DNA of 64,000 bases, from contig NZ_JAZDRL010000001.1 of the NCBI RefSeq assembly GCF_047501465.1, forward strand, positions 1,116,001-1,180,000, written 5' to 3'. The first letter of the stretch is position 1. Each line of letters begins with the position of its first letter. The position numbers and the translations under genes were made by a program. A model generated the notes under the pieces. That model did not search any database. It saw nothing but the letters and a program-made list of their open reading frames with translations, and was not told where the DNA came from. Below, one piece after another: positions 22,695 through 31,670 of this stretch. Source of the DNA: Pseudochelatococcus sp047501465 (GTDB lineage Bacteria > Pseudomonadota > Alphaproteobacteria > Rhizobiales > Beijerinckiaceae).

Positions 22695-24026
22695 ATGTTT
22701 AAGCGACTTGTCTTCTTCGTTGGCGTCGGCGTGGCGCTTGCGGGCTGTCAGGAAAGCGGCAAATATGCCAGCAACGCCAAAGCCCGTGCTCCTATACCGG
22801 CGCAAACGGTTGCGTTGATGCAAGAGAAGGGGATGAAGCAATCCTCTCCCATCCTGATCCGGTCCTATAAAAAAGAATCTGAGCTTGAGGTCTGGAAAAT
22901 GGGGCCGAATGGCCGTTATGCCCTCCTCAAAACCTATGCAATCTGCCGTTGGTCTGGCCAACTCGGACCGAAAAAGAAAGAAGGCGATCGCCAGGCGCCG
23001 GAAGGTTTTTACACCATCACGCCTGCGCTGATGAACCCGAATTCGTCCTATTATCTTTCGTTCGACACGGGCTATCCTAACACCTATGACCGCGCCAACG
23101 GGCGCACCGGTAGCCATTTGATGGTGCACGGTGCGTGTTCGTCCGCCGGCTGCTACTCCATGACGGATGAGCAGATTGCAGAAATCTACTCCATCGGTCG
23201 CGAGGCCTTTAATGGTGGGCAGCGCAAATTCCAGTTTCAGGCCTATCCTTTCCGCATGACTGCAGAAAACATGGCCAAGCATCGGCTGGATCCAAACATC
23301 GATTTCTGGCGCAACCTGAAGGAAGGTTCGGACCATTTCGAAGCCACCGGCCAGGAGCCTGCTGTTGCGGTATGCGGTAAGCGATACGTGTTTAACGCCC
23401 GCAATAGCAATCGGTTCAATGCCTCCGGTGCCTGCCCTGCCCTCGATATAGATCCTGCGATCAGCCAGGTTGTCTCTGCCAAGAGCAAGGCTGATGAAGC
23501 CAAGATTGCTGATCTTCTATCCAAGGGTACGCCGGCCGTGCGGCTTGTGTACCAGGATGGTGGCCAGCATCCGGTGTTCACCGGTGGGCGTCAGCCTGGC
23601 AGCTCCAGTCTTCTGGCCTTTTCGCGTCGTGCGCCTAATTACGATGCGTCGCTCGTCAGCCGTCCCGATGCACTCGCCGCTGGCCCGCAGGAGATTGTAG
23701 TGCACGATGGCCGCGCGCCAGTAACGCAGAGCGCGGTGGCTACAGCCCCAGCTGCGCGTAACACGGCAGCATCTATCGCGGCTGGTCCAATATCGCGTCC
23801 TGCTGCAGCTGTCGCAGCAACGACTCAGCCAACCGTTGAAGGGCAATCGCTGCTGACACGCATGATGTCATTCACTGGTTTTGGTTCATCGGCGAAAACC
23901 TCTCCTGCCGCTGAAGCAATTGTTGCTGCATCAAATCCTGCGCCTACGGCTGCATCCGCTGCAACTCCTGTAACGGTAACACCACCTGCACGCCCGGCGA
24001 CCCCAGGTCTGACAGGCATCTGGTAA
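22695..24026 (+). CDS. YafK-like L,D-transpeptidase lipoprotein
   Basis: This 443-residue lipoprotein (lipobox LAGC at residues 15-18) carries a YkuD/YafK L,D-transpeptidase domain. The catalytic motif HGACSSAGC has His145 and Cys153, preceded by PEGFYTITPALMNPNSSYYL. Such enzymes act on meso-diaminopimelate in peptidoglycan or on protein-peptidoglycan links. The last 150 residues are Ala/Pro-rich and low complexity, ending in PATPGLTGIW, and are not part of the catalytic fold. Its exact reaction (cross-linking or hydrolysis) cannot be told. Confidence 0.85.
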   Translation: MFKRLVFFVGVGVALAGCQESGKYASNAKARAPIPAQTVALMQEKGMKQSSPILIRSYKKESELEVWKMGPNGRYALLKTYAICRWSGQLGPKKKEGDRQAPEGFYTITPALMNPNSSYYLSFDTGYPNTYDRANGRTGSHLMVHGACSSAGCYSMTDEQIAEIYSIGREAFNGGQRKFQFQAYPFRMTAENMAKHRLDPNIDFWRNLKEGSDHFEATGQEPAVAVCGKRYVFNARNSNRFNASGACPALDIDPAISQVVSAKSKADEAKIADLLSKGTPAVRLVYQDGGQHPVFTGGRQPGSSSLLAFSRRAPNYDASLVSRPDALAAGPQEIVVHDGRAPVTQSAVATAPAARNTAASIAAGPISRPAAAVAATTQPTVEGQSLLTRMMSFTGFGSSAKTSPAAEAIVAASNPAPTAASAATPVTVTPPARPATPGLTGIW

Positions 24027-24136
24027 TCGATAGCGCGAGATAAGCAACTTCGGCTGTATTTTGCGCTTTCATTCTGCCTGAAAAGCTAATTTTAGCGATG
24101 CGCTCAATCTGGAGATCAGATTGGGCGTAAATCGTT

Positions 24137-25300
24137 TTATGGCCTGAAAACATCAATGGCATCTTCAAAACCATCCAGCCTGAACGCGCCCAGATGATGC
24201 GGGTTAGACCAGAGATGGTCACAAAATGCGCGTGACATCAGCAACGGCTCGCCCAACACCTTATTCAACTGCGCAAGCCGACTGGTGAGATTGACGTCAC
24301 GTCCCACCACTGTGAAATCAAGCCGTGCGCCCGATCCCACATTGCCATAAGCCGCATCGCCATGATGCAGCGCGATGCCCGCCTGGATTTTTTCGCCAAA
24401 ATCATTGGGATCAATCTGCTCGATGCAAGCCAACCCCACAGTTGCAGCAGAAAGCGCGGATTGTGCGGCTGCCCCCAGATCATCACCACGATCACGAAAA
24501 ATCGCGAGCAGACCATCGCCCATATATTTAAGCACTTCACCACCTTCGGCCTCGATGGGAGGCACGAGGCAATCGAAGTAGCGATTCAGCAGCTCCACTG
24601 CCTGCTCTGGCTCAATGGCTGAAGTGATGCGGGTATAGCTACGCATATCGGCAAACAGAATCGCAGAACGGATGCGGCTGACCTGCCCACGCCCGATGCG
24701 TCCGGCGAGAATGGCACGGTGCGGCTCGTCGCCCACATAGATACGCAATACCTCATCAAGCGATTTATAGCCGCTCTGAATTTCCAGCACGGCCACAAGG
24801 GTTGGCATCAAACAAGCCAGCAAGGCAATGTCACGCTCGGAGAAACCCTGCTCGCTGCGTGTAGCAAGCGTGATGGCGTTGTTGTGACCATTGGCGAAGA
24901 ACACAGGAAAACACAGATAGTGCAAGTATCCAGCCTGCTTGAGCTCGGCAACGATCGGGAAAAGATCATCCGATGTATCGCGCAAACGTAGGGCCAACAT
25001 TTGGCGAGACTGGTGCACCGCATAAAGCGGGCTTGTAGGATAACCTTCAATTGCCTCCCATCCATGCGCTTGCAGGTTCTGTAATCCCGGCTGATCTTTC
25101 AGCCATGTGCTGGTGAAGGCTACGTGTTCAGCATGCAAAGCCTCAGCCGCAAAAGTCAGTCGATCAACTGGCACACCCACCGCATTAAGCCGATGAGCAA
25201 AACCTGCGATTGCACATCGGATATCGGCTTTAAGGCGTGCATCAGTCAGAAGCCAGTCCCGCAGGCTAGCCAGCGTGGCTTCAAAAGCTTCATCGTGCAT
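24137..25300 (-). CDS. Class III adenylate/guanylate cyclase
   Basis: The C-terminal half is a class III nucleotidyl cyclase domain. SAILFADMRSYTRITS has the metal-binding Asp, GGEVLKYMGDGLLAIF the second Asp, and VVGRDVNLTSRL the typical distal block. The N-terminal half resembles a GAF-like sensory region without membrane segments. It would make cAMP (or cGMP) in the cytosol in response to an unknown signal. The ATG ending at 25300 is preceded by AGGTG five bases upstream and is preferred; an ATG ending at 25366 adds 22 residues. No partner gene is adjacent. Confidence 0.85.
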   Translation of the reverse strand: MHDEAFEATLASLRDWLLTDARLKADIRCAIAGFAHRLNAVGVPVDRLTFAAEALHAEHVAFTSTWLKDQPGLQNLQAHGWEAIEGYPTSPLYAVHQSRQMLALRLRDTSDDLFPIVAELKQAGYLHYLCFPVFFANGHNNAITLATRSEQGFSERDIALLACLMPTLVAVLEIQSGYKSLDEVLRIYVGDEPHRAILAGRIGRGQVSRIRSAILFADMRSYTRITSAIEPEQAVELLNRYFDCLVPPIEAEGGEVLKYMGDGLLAIFRDRGDDLGAAAQSALSAATVGLACIEQIDPNDFGEKIQAGIALHHGDAAYGNVGSGARLDFTVVGRDVNLTSRLAQLNKVLGEPLLMSRAFCDHLWSNPHHLGAFRLDGFEDAIDVFRP

Positions 25301-25479
25301 GAATGCACCTGGGATGAGTTCAGCAGGCTGCGATACCACAATAATCTCCACACGCGGCGTATGCATTTCTGCCCAACGCCCCTCATTTGCGTATGTGGAA
25401 TGTTATCACGCCAATGAAAAGACATTGCAGAAATCGCTCATATGGGACTGGATATTTAGCGCGCAAAGGCTTAGATTCT

Positions 25480-25643
25480 GGGTGCGGGCTCTGTGAGGTT
25501 CGTCAGGAGTAACATTCCCCGGGGCCTTATTGATCCCTAAGGGAGCTGTCCCTGCCTCGGTCCCTGGACCAGGGCACACGGCGCCCACCTACGTTGTAGG
25601 TTCCCGGGATCACTCTCCAACGGCCATTGTGGACCCGCACCCT
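25480..25643 (+). ncRNA. ssrS: 6S RNA
   Basis: About 164 bases lie directly before the 5-formyl-THF cyclo-ligase gene, the usual place of 6S RNA. The ends GGGTGCGGG and CCCGCACCC pair. The inside has a broken rod with pairing blocks on both arms, including CCCCGGGG and CCTGGACCAGGG stretches, leaving a central bubble. 6S RNA mimics an open promoter and binds sigma-70 RNA polymerase. Identity rests on location, length and fold judged by eye; ends are approximate. Confidence 0.8.
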
Positions 25644-25650
25644 CACATTC

Positions 25651-26286
25651 ATGACAAATAAACCCGCTCACCAATCACTCATCGCACAGAAAGCTGACTT
25701 AAGGCGCATCGTGCTGGCGCGGCGCGATCAGTTTGCTGCAAACGTTGGTCATGCGGCCGCCGCAGCGCAAGCCGTTGCGGCAAGAATAATCAGCGAAAGC
25801 GCTAATCCCAATCTCCCGCTTCATAAGTTATCAAGCGCTGGCGTGGTGGCGGGTTATTGGCCTATCCGCAATGAACTTGATCCGCGCCCCTTGTTGAAAC
25901 TGCTTGCTGCACGCGGCCTTGGGCTGGCTTTGCCAGTAATTACCCCCTCAGGCATGGTATTTCGCCGCTGGCGGCAAGAACAGAAGCTGGTATCCGCAGG
26001 GTTCGGCACATTTGGACCGGATGCAGACCAGCCAGTTGTAGACCCTGATGTTTTACTGGTGCCGTTGGCAGGTTTTGATCGACGCGGCAATCGCCTTGGA
26101 TACGGGCAAGGCAATTATGATATCGCTATCGCACGTCTTACAGCAGCGCAAAAACGGCCCATGACCATCGGCCTTGCCTTCGATGTGCAAGAAATCGACT
26201 CTCTACCCACCGAACCCCATGACCAAGCGCTTGACGTGATCATCACACCGATGCAATCGATCTCTTATCATCAACCTGATGCGTGA
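25651..26286 (+). CDS. fau: 5-formyltetrahydrofolate cyclo-ligase
   Basis: The enzyme converts 5-formyl-THF to 5,10-methenyl-THF with ATP. The 211-residue protein shows KADLRRIVLARRDQ at the N-terminus, then PIRNELDPRPLL, LVPLAGFDRRGNRLGYGQGNYD and the C-terminal LDVIITPMQSI, all typical. The ATG at 25651 is chosen; the frame extends up to a TTG at 25627 inside the 6S RNA. It is tied to 6S RNA upstream, and the gene after it is a YmdB-type phosphoesterase. Confidence 0.94.
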   Translation: MTNKPAHQSLIAQKADLRRIVLARRDQFAANVGHAAAAAQAVAARIISESANPNLPLHKLSSAGVVAGYWPIRNELDPRPLLKLLAARGLGLALPVITPSGMVFRRWRQEQKLVSAGFGTFGPDADQPVVDPDVLLVPLAGFDRRGNRLGYGQGNYDIAIARLTAAQKRPMTIGLAFDVQEIDSLPTEPHDQALDVIITPMQSISYHQPDA

Positions 26287-26376
26287 ATGAGAATCGTTTC
26301 GCGCTGCTCGAATTTATCGATTCGCGTTATCAAATAAGTTTTTTGAAACGCTATCAATCGACCCTTTGGAGGTTCT

Positions 26377-27198
26377 ATGCGTCTGCTGTTTCTCGGTGAT
26401 GTGGTTGGTCGTCCGGGCCGAGAGGCGATTGTTGATCAATTGCCAGCATTACGCACAAAATGGAAGTTGGACCTTGTCGTCATCAATGGCGAAAATGCAG
26501 CCGGCGGTTTTGGCATTACAGAGACAATCTGTGATGACCTATTAAATGCTGGTGCCGATGTCGTCACGCTGGGTAACCACTCATTCGATCAACGCGAAGC
26601 GCTGGTGTTTATTGATCGTCAACCCCGTTTGCTACGACCAATCAACTACCCGGCTAGAACGCCAGGGCGCGGTGCCACTGTCGTTGAGGCTGCAAATGGC
26701 GGGCGCGTGCTTGTGATCAACGCCATGGGCCGTCTTTTCATGGATGCACTTGATGATCCATTTGCTGCAGTCGATAAAGCGCTGCACGATTGCCCGCTGC
26801 GTGAAGTGGTCGATGCTACCATTATTGACATGCATGCTGAAGCAACCAGCGAAAAGCAGGGCATGGGCCGTTATCTTGATGGGCGTGTAAGTCTTGTTGT
26901 AGGCACGCACACCCATGTACCAACCGCCGATGAACAGATCCTGCCAGGTGGCACCGCTTATCAAAGTGATGCCGGGATGTGCGGTGATTATGATTCGATT
27001 CTCGGCATGCAGCCAGAAGAGCCAGTGCGTCGTTTCGTGCAAAAAACGCCAGGTTCGCGGCTTGAAGCTGCATCAGGCCCTGGCACGCTGGCGGGCATTG
27101 CGGTGGAGACCGATGATGCAACCGGCCTCGCGCTGCACGTAGCAGCTGTGCGAATCGGCCCGCATCTTAGCCAGTCGCGACCGCATTTCTGGGAATAG
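26377..27198 (+). CDS. YmdB-type metallophosphoesterase (TIGR00282 family)
   Basis: The 273-residue protein has the di-metal phosphoesterase motifs FLGDVVGRPGR, NGENAAGGFG, TLGNHSFDQ and THTHVPTADEQILPGG. Members such as YmdB hydrolyse 2',3'-cyclic nucleotides in vitro, but the cellular role in alphaproteobacteria is not settled. A GGAGG ribosome-binding site lies six bases before the ATG. Following fau is a common rhizobial arrangement. Confidence 0.88.
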   Translation: MRLLFLGDVVGRPGREAIVDQLPALRTKWKLDLVVINGENAAGGFGITETICDDLLNAGADVVTLGNHSFDQREALVFIDRQPRLLRPINYPARTPGRGATVVEAANGGRVLVINAMGRLFMDALDDPFAAVDKALHDCPLREVVDATIIDMHAEATSEKQGMGRYLDGRVSLVVGTHTHVPTADEQILPGGTAYQSDAGMCGDYDSILGMQPEEPVRRFVQKTPGSRLEAASGPGTLAGIAVETDDATGLALHVAAVRIGPHLSQSRPHFWE

Positions 27199-27200
27199 GT

Positions 27201-27430
27201 TTACGGCATATAGAGATAGGGGCATTCCAGTCCTGCCCAATATTTTGCCGCTTTGAAAACTTCCTTTCCCGTACGTGCCCAGATCATGGGCCCGCCCCAC
27301 AGGGAAACCATGCACCCAGATGAGATCGATATCTGAAATATGTGCAGTGATAATTCGCGCACCTTCAATGACAAGCGGAAGCAGCGGATGCCCGCCACTT
27401 TATCGGCTTCGCATTCGGCAAGAAACACAC
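27201..27430 (-). pseudogene. Remnant of a 3-hydroxyacyl-CoA dehydrogenase (FadB/FadJ C-terminus)
   Basis: On the minus strand one frame reads PLVIEGARIITAHISDIDLI and continues WVHGFPVG. The neighbouring frame then continues WGGPMIWA...KYWAGLECPYLYMP with a stop at 27201. Together they match the C-terminal pattern of multifunctional fatty-oxidation proteins (SDID-VWV-GYGFP-W-RGGPM-WA). At least two frame shifts split the match and no upstream catalytic part is present, so this is a decayed stub. It sits between the phosphoesterase and the MarR regulator. Confidence 0.7.
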
Positions 27431-27602
27431 TCGCAAATTCTAAAACAAAATACGCTCTAGCAACACGTCATTTAACGTAAGCGTTGCCCCAATATTAGCT
27501 TGCGATTGCGAACTAACAATATCTATCAATCATTTGATATAGCAATAGCATGCCTTATCTGATAACTTGGCAATGTCGCTTTAACCATATAGGGATCGTT
27601 CT

Positions 27603-28109
27603 ATGACGGACAGTTTGCTTAAGGAAGCTCTGCCCCATCCTGCTGATAGCAGCCTGTCCAATCAAGCACGGTTTGACGTTGCCAATCGCGTTTTTTTCCG
27701 CCTCTATCAATGCACAAACCTGATGCATAAGGTTGGCGCGCGATTCATCGGTGATTTTAACAGCACAACACAACAATGGGCTGTCCTCGGCGCCCTAGCG
27801 CGTCCAAATCCCAAACAGCGTGGTATGACGGTGAAGGAGCTGATTGCGTTTCTGCTCGTCAGCCGACAAAATCTGACACCCGTTCTAGATCGCCTCGAAG
27901 CGCGCGGATGGGTTGAGCGTGTGAAGGATGCGGAAGACGGCCGCAGCCGTCGCATTGTGCTCACTCCAACAGGCAGCCAGACCTGGAGCGAGATGCAAAT
28001 TGTCATCGCGAATTTTTATGGCGAAGCTCTCGACGAGTTGAGTATGGAAGAACAGGTCGTGCTTTATCGCCTCCTCGACCGTCTGACCTCGCGGCTTAAT
28101 TCTCTCTAG
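27603..28109 (+). CDS. MarR family transcriptional regulator
   Basis: This 168-residue winged-helix DNA-binding protein has VKELIAFLLVSRQNLTPVLDRLEARGWVERVKDAEDGRSRRIVLT spread over the helix-turn-helix and wing, the canonical MarR pattern (written here as successive short blocks: VKELIAFLLVSRQNLTPVLD, then RLEARGWVERV, then DGRSRRIVLT). Such proteins usually repress nearby genes and respond to small aromatic ligands. Its nearest neighbour is the decayed fatty-oxidation remnant, so its former target may be lost. AT-rich sequence at 27430-27600 probably holds its promoter. Confidence 0.87.
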   Translation: MTDSLLKEALPHPADSSLSNQARFDVANRVFFRLYQCTNLMHKVGARFIGDFNSTTQQWAVLGALARPNPKQRGMTVKELIAFLLVSRQNLTPVLDRLEARGWVERVKDAEDGRSRRIVLTPTGSQTWSEMQIVIANFYGEALDELSMEEQVVLYRLLDRLTSRLNSL

Positions 28110-28169
28110 GGCTACATATTGCAGTTTGCGACAGCGTGAACATGCAGCTCTTTAGAAGGTTCGATTAAA

Positions 28170-28535
28170 TCATTTTAGTCTTTGCGATTGATCGAGAATC
28201 TTCAAAAGCGCGTCCATGTCCTCCTCTGCCAGACAATCAATACTGCCAGCCAAACGATTAGCCAGAAGCGTCGCTTTAGGCGAAAGGCCAGCGGTATCGA
28301 TGATCATGCGGGGATCAGACATATCCGCAAGCTTGACCAGCGCATCGGCGTCATCCCAGATCAGATTGAAGTAATGCAGAATTGACTGAATCAGCGCCCA
28401 TGTCGGCTTTCCCCGTTTGCCATGTTCCAATGCTGAAAGGTAAGCGCTGGAAACGTTCAGTGCCTGAGCCATTTCTTTTTGTGTAATACCGCGCTGCGCT
28501 CGCAATGTCCGCATATGCAAACCAAAGGGTGTCAT
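28170..28535 (-). CDS. XRE-type helix-turn-helix regulator
   Basis: The 121-residue protein begins with a Cro/C1-type HTH: MRTLRAQRGITQKEMAQALN, then VSSAYLSALEHGKRGKP. A short helical tail follows (residues 60-121) that I do not recognise. It overlaps the Smr-domain gene by four bases and ends the leftward timA-mltA-smr run, a conserved placement in Rhizobiales as I recall. Its targets are unknown. Confidence 0.85.
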   Translation of the reverse strand: MTPFGLHMRTLRAQRGITQKEMAQALNVSSAYLSALEHGKRGKPTWALIQSILHYFNLIWDDADALVKLADMSDPRMIIDTAGLSPKATLLANRLAGSIDCLAEEDMDALLKILDQSQRLK

Positions 28536-29104
28536 CGTCTCCCTGCGCCCCGCCGCAAGCGCACATATAATGCCCCCTCACCGCCGTGTTCTCGACTGGC
28601 GCTGGAAAAGCCGAGCACGACCGAACGCATCTCCGCAAGCCCCAGCCATTCCGGCACAAGACGGCGCAACACACCGCGCTCATTAAAAGGATCGGCAAAA
28701 GCTACAGCAGTATTGCCCTTGCCAGTCACAACAAGCACCACGCGCGCACCATCAGCTTGCGCGCGCCGCAGAAATCCCAGCAATGCAAAGTGTGCTTCAT
28801 TTTGGCGCATGCCATGGAGGTCTATGCGAGCATCAATAGAATCAATGCCCCGCCTTAGATCACGCATTTGCCGACGTTCCAGAGGCACCAACGGTGGCGG
28901 TGCAGGAGGGCGACGCTCAGTCTTGGGCGCAGGCACTGGTGGGGGCGATCTTTTCAACGCCGGCGAAATTAATTCCGTTTTAGGCGCAGGCTGTGGCTCG
29001 GGCGGACGAGCATGCCCTGGCAAAGGATTGATGCTCCGCGTGACAAAACGCCAAAGCGTTTCCTCTTCCTCAGATAAGAATCTGTTTCGACGCCACTTCA
29101 TCAA
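28532..29104 (-). CDS. Smr/MutS2-domain protein
   Basis: The 190-residue protein has a Pro-rich N-terminal half and a C-terminal Smr domain (IDLHGMRQNEAHFAL, then VVLVVTGKG, then a loop with GALYVRLRR). The DLHG and TGKG motifs are diagnostic; Smr domains cut nucleic acids, mostly RNA or branched DNA. Its role here is unknown. It overlaps mltA upstream and the XRE gene downstream by four bases each, indicating one transcript. Confidence 0.88.
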   Translation of the reverse strand: MMKWRRNRFLSEEEETLWRFVTRSINPLPGHARPPEPQPAPKTELISPALKRSPPPVPAPKTERRPPAPPPLVPLERRQMRDLRRGIDSIDARIDLHGMRQNEAHFALLGFLRRAQADGARVVLVVTGKGNTAVAFADPFNERGVLRRLVPEWLGLAEMRSVVLGFSSASREHGGEGALYVRLRRGAGRR

Positions 29105-30384
29105 TCGCGCTCCCGCGAGATTGGTAACAACACAATAAAACGTTCAGGCACATGCCGGATAAGCCCAGCCTGAGCGCCCGCTGCCTCGCCAGAACCCATG
29201 AAAAGATCCGCGCGCGCAGGACCAATGATGGCGGATCCAGTGTCTTGCGCAATCATCAGCCGTTCCCAAGATACTTCACGTGATGGCATAGCAGAGTCCG
29301 GTAGATGCGCTTCAATCCAGATTGGCAATCCATAAGCCCAGATCCTGTGATCAATCGCGATAGACCGCACAGGTTCTAGCGGTACGGATGCCGCCCCCAC
29401 CGGCCCCTGATGTGGAGATAGTTCATCTGCGTATCGAAAGAAAATATAGGAACGGTTTTCACGCATTAACCGCCGTGCATCTAAAGGGTTGGCGCGCAGC
29501 CATTTCACCAGCTTTGGCGCTGTCAGATCCTTTGGCGCAATGCCGGTTTCATCAACAATCCGCCGCGCTACCGATGTATAAGCATGGCCATTGCGGCCCG
29601 CATATGCGAAACGGCGCACATGGCCATCTCCCAAACGAACCCGCACCGAACCTTGAACATGCGCCATGAATGCATCAACCCGCTCAAGGTATACCAGCGG
29701 TTGTGCGCTATCCGCTAAAACACCGTCTTCAATAGCAGCACGATCCGGATAAGATTCGAAACGTTCGCCATTTTCAGTGATGATACGTCGTGCACCACGC
29801 AATGCAGGATCAAGGTTTGGCAGGGTTTCACCATCCACCACCGTCACCAGATCATCAGGGCGAGAGAGCAGAGGTGTATCATAGCCATCAGTAGGCTGTA
29901 AGCGGCCGTGAAATTCGGGCTCATAATAGCCGGTCAGAAAACCCTTACCCATATCGGGTTTGACACGGAAGGGCTGAAAATGCTGCTCGAAAAATTGCCG
30001 CGCTGTTGCTGTTTCAACTTTCACCGGCAATTTGAGTGCTGCGGTACAAGCCGTGCGTAAGACATCAATGCTCTGACGCAGAGAAGCTTGGCCTTCAATG
30101 ATGGGAATGCATGTACGACGAAAGGCTACCAGTGCAGCAGCGTGATCATCTGATACCCAATTTGAAAGTGCAGAGAAGGCCAACGGTTCTAGTGAGGCGC
30201 CTTCTATTACTGGTTGCTCTGCCACGATATTAGCAGATGCTCGCACCATGAAGAGCTGAGGGCATGCAAACTGTATGACGAATAAAATTGGCAAAAAGCG
30301 TGCAGCATATCTGCGCGCTCCACCAAAACGTTTTCTGGGCAGCATCCGGGGATGATGCGCTGATCCATGGCCCCGGTGCATCAT
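29101..30384 (-). CDS. mltA: Membrane-bound lytic murein transglycosylase A
   Basis: MltA cleaves glycan strands of peptidoglycan to 1,6-anhydromuramic ends. The 427-residue protein has a signal-like hydrophobic stretch at about residues 30-50. Family blocks are GFLTGYYEPEFHGRL and NRSYIFFRYADE, and the 3D/MltA domain catalytic Asp lies in AQDTGSAIIGPARADLFMG. No clear lipobox is seen. A start 39 bases later (complement at 30345) would give a more ordinary signal peptide. It lies between the Tim44-like and Smr genes. Confidence 0.9.
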   Translation of the reverse strand: MMHRGHGSAHHPRMLPRKRFGGARRYAARFLPILFVIQFACPQLFMVRASANIVAEQPVIEGASLEPLAFSALSNWVSDDHAAALVAFRRTCIPIIEGQASLRQSIDVLRTACTAALKLPVKVETATARQFFEQHFQPFRVKPDMGKGFLTGYYEPEFHGRLQPTDGYDTPLLSRPDDLVTVVDGETLPNLDPALRGARRIITENGERFESYPDRAAIEDGVLADSAQPLVYLERVDAFMAHVQGSVRVRLGDGHVRRFAYAGRNGHAYTSVARRIVDETGIAPKDLTAPKLVKWLRANPLDARRLMRENRSYIFFRYADELSPHQGPVGAASVPLEPVRSIAIDHRIWAYGLPIWIEAHLPDSAMPSREVSWERLMIAQDTGSAIIGPARADLFMGSGEAAGAQAGLIRHVPERFIVLLPISRERD

Positions 30385-30386
30385 CG

Positions 30387-31127
30387 TCAGCTACCGGATT
30401 CGGTCGCAATCAGCAGCCAGTTCGGATCACGGCTGCGCAGAGTGCGGGAGAATGTCCAGGTATCGCTGACATCCGCCACAACATCGGCTGCACCATCGAT
30501 AACCTTGCCATCGACATCATAAGTCGCGGTGATCAGCTTGGACACGAAACGCACAGTGATCTGCGCAACAAGCCCTTGTAGATCAACAACCATAATTTCG
30601 GCATTATCGACAGACACGAAAGTGGTATTGACCACCTCGCCACGGCTCTCACGCTCAGTAATAGCGCGCTCAAATCCTTCAAAAACTTCCTTAGACAGCA
30701 ATGCTTTGAGCGTTTTGCGATCGCCCTGTGCAAAGGCTATCACGATCATCTCATAAGCAGCTTTCGCGCCTTCGCGAAATTCCTTGGCATCGAAAGCAGG
30801 CTCAGCACCTACTATGGCATCAAGGCCACGGGCAACAGGAGAGCCCGATTCTGCTATGCCCTTCCACCGATCAGGATCAGCCAAGCGATTGGGCGCAACA
30901 TCATTGGCAGGCCCTGGCAGATGCACGACATTGCTATCACCCGATGCTTCACCACTAAAAGCGGGAGCAGAATCCGGCTTTGCATTGCCTGAATCCTGAC
31001 GCGTAAAAGGATCATAGGGTGGGCGCTCATTGCCCGTGCGCTGGCCGAGAACCGAGCGCAAACGCCAGATCACGAACACTGCAAGGCAGAGAAACACGAT
31101 AGTTACGATATCAAAACTGTCCTGCAT
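30387..31127 (-). CDS. timA: Tim44-like domain membrane protein
   Basis: The 246-residue protein has an N-terminal membrane helix (IVTIVFLCLAVFVIWRL) and a C-terminal Tim44 domain (GDRKTLKALLSKEVFEGFE, DNAEIMVVDLQGLVAQITVR, WTFSRTLRSRDPNWLLIAT). Bacterial Tim44-like proteins (TimA) of alphaproteobacteria are inner-membrane associated and related to the mitochondrial import motor factor. Their bacterial task is not established. It is divergent from secB and first of the leftward run to the XRE gene. Confidence 0.85.
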   Translation of the reverse strand: MQDSFDIVTIVFLCLAVFVIWRLRSVLGQRTGNERPPYDPFTRQDSGNAKPDSAPAFSGEASGDSNVVHLPGPANDVAPNRLADPDRWKGIAESGSPVARGLDAIVGAEPAFDAKEFREGAKAAYEMIVIAFAQGDRKTLKALLSKEVFEGFERAITERESRGEVVNTTFVSVDNAEIMVVDLQGLVAQITVRFVSKLITATYDVDGKVIDGAADVVADVSDTWTFSRTLRSRDPNWLLIATESGS

Positions 31128-31670
31128 GTCTCTGTCGTCTCACTTATCTCTCACGTCGCATTCGACAGGTTAACGAATTTTGTTCGCCAACATTCCAATC
31201 AAAACTATATGGGGCTTTATGCTGGTAACATCCACATTCCGCCCAAACAAGAATGTGTTATAGCATTTCCAAGCTCAAGTGGTTAATGCCTGCTTCCAGA
31301 ATGAATTCAGGACTGAAATTCTAATCCGTCAAGAGCATGGTAACGGGCACCACCTTCCACGCAAGTATCTTTATGGTGCACGATGTTGTTCCGCACCTCC
31401 TGCATATTGATAAGGTGCCAAAAAGCAATAGCTCAAGAAATGCACACCATCACAACCATATGCGGCTTGCGTTTCATGATATTACAGGCCACACGTCTAA
31501 CAGAACAGATTACGGTTCTGATGAACCGTGATTATGAGAGCGCTTGCGAACAGAGTTTATTTTCTGTCCAAAAGGGACACTCAAAAATCAATATGTGAGA
31601 GCAAATTCGAATATCGCATGATTTTTACATCGATCTTTCAATTGCTCTAATCGACCAGCGGAGAATTCTT
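31128..31670. other. Divergent intergenic region between timA and secB
   Basis: No gene is supported over 540 bases. Related genomes often have fxsA here; I see no FxsA-like reading in any frame. Short frames at 31337-31598 are His/Thr-rich without family likeness. The region should hold the two divergent promoters. Confidence 0.4.

Noticed and set aside
29266..29284. TTCACGTGA in mltA as parS
   Set aside because: The outer arms do not match (about 10/16); it is also far from the cluster.
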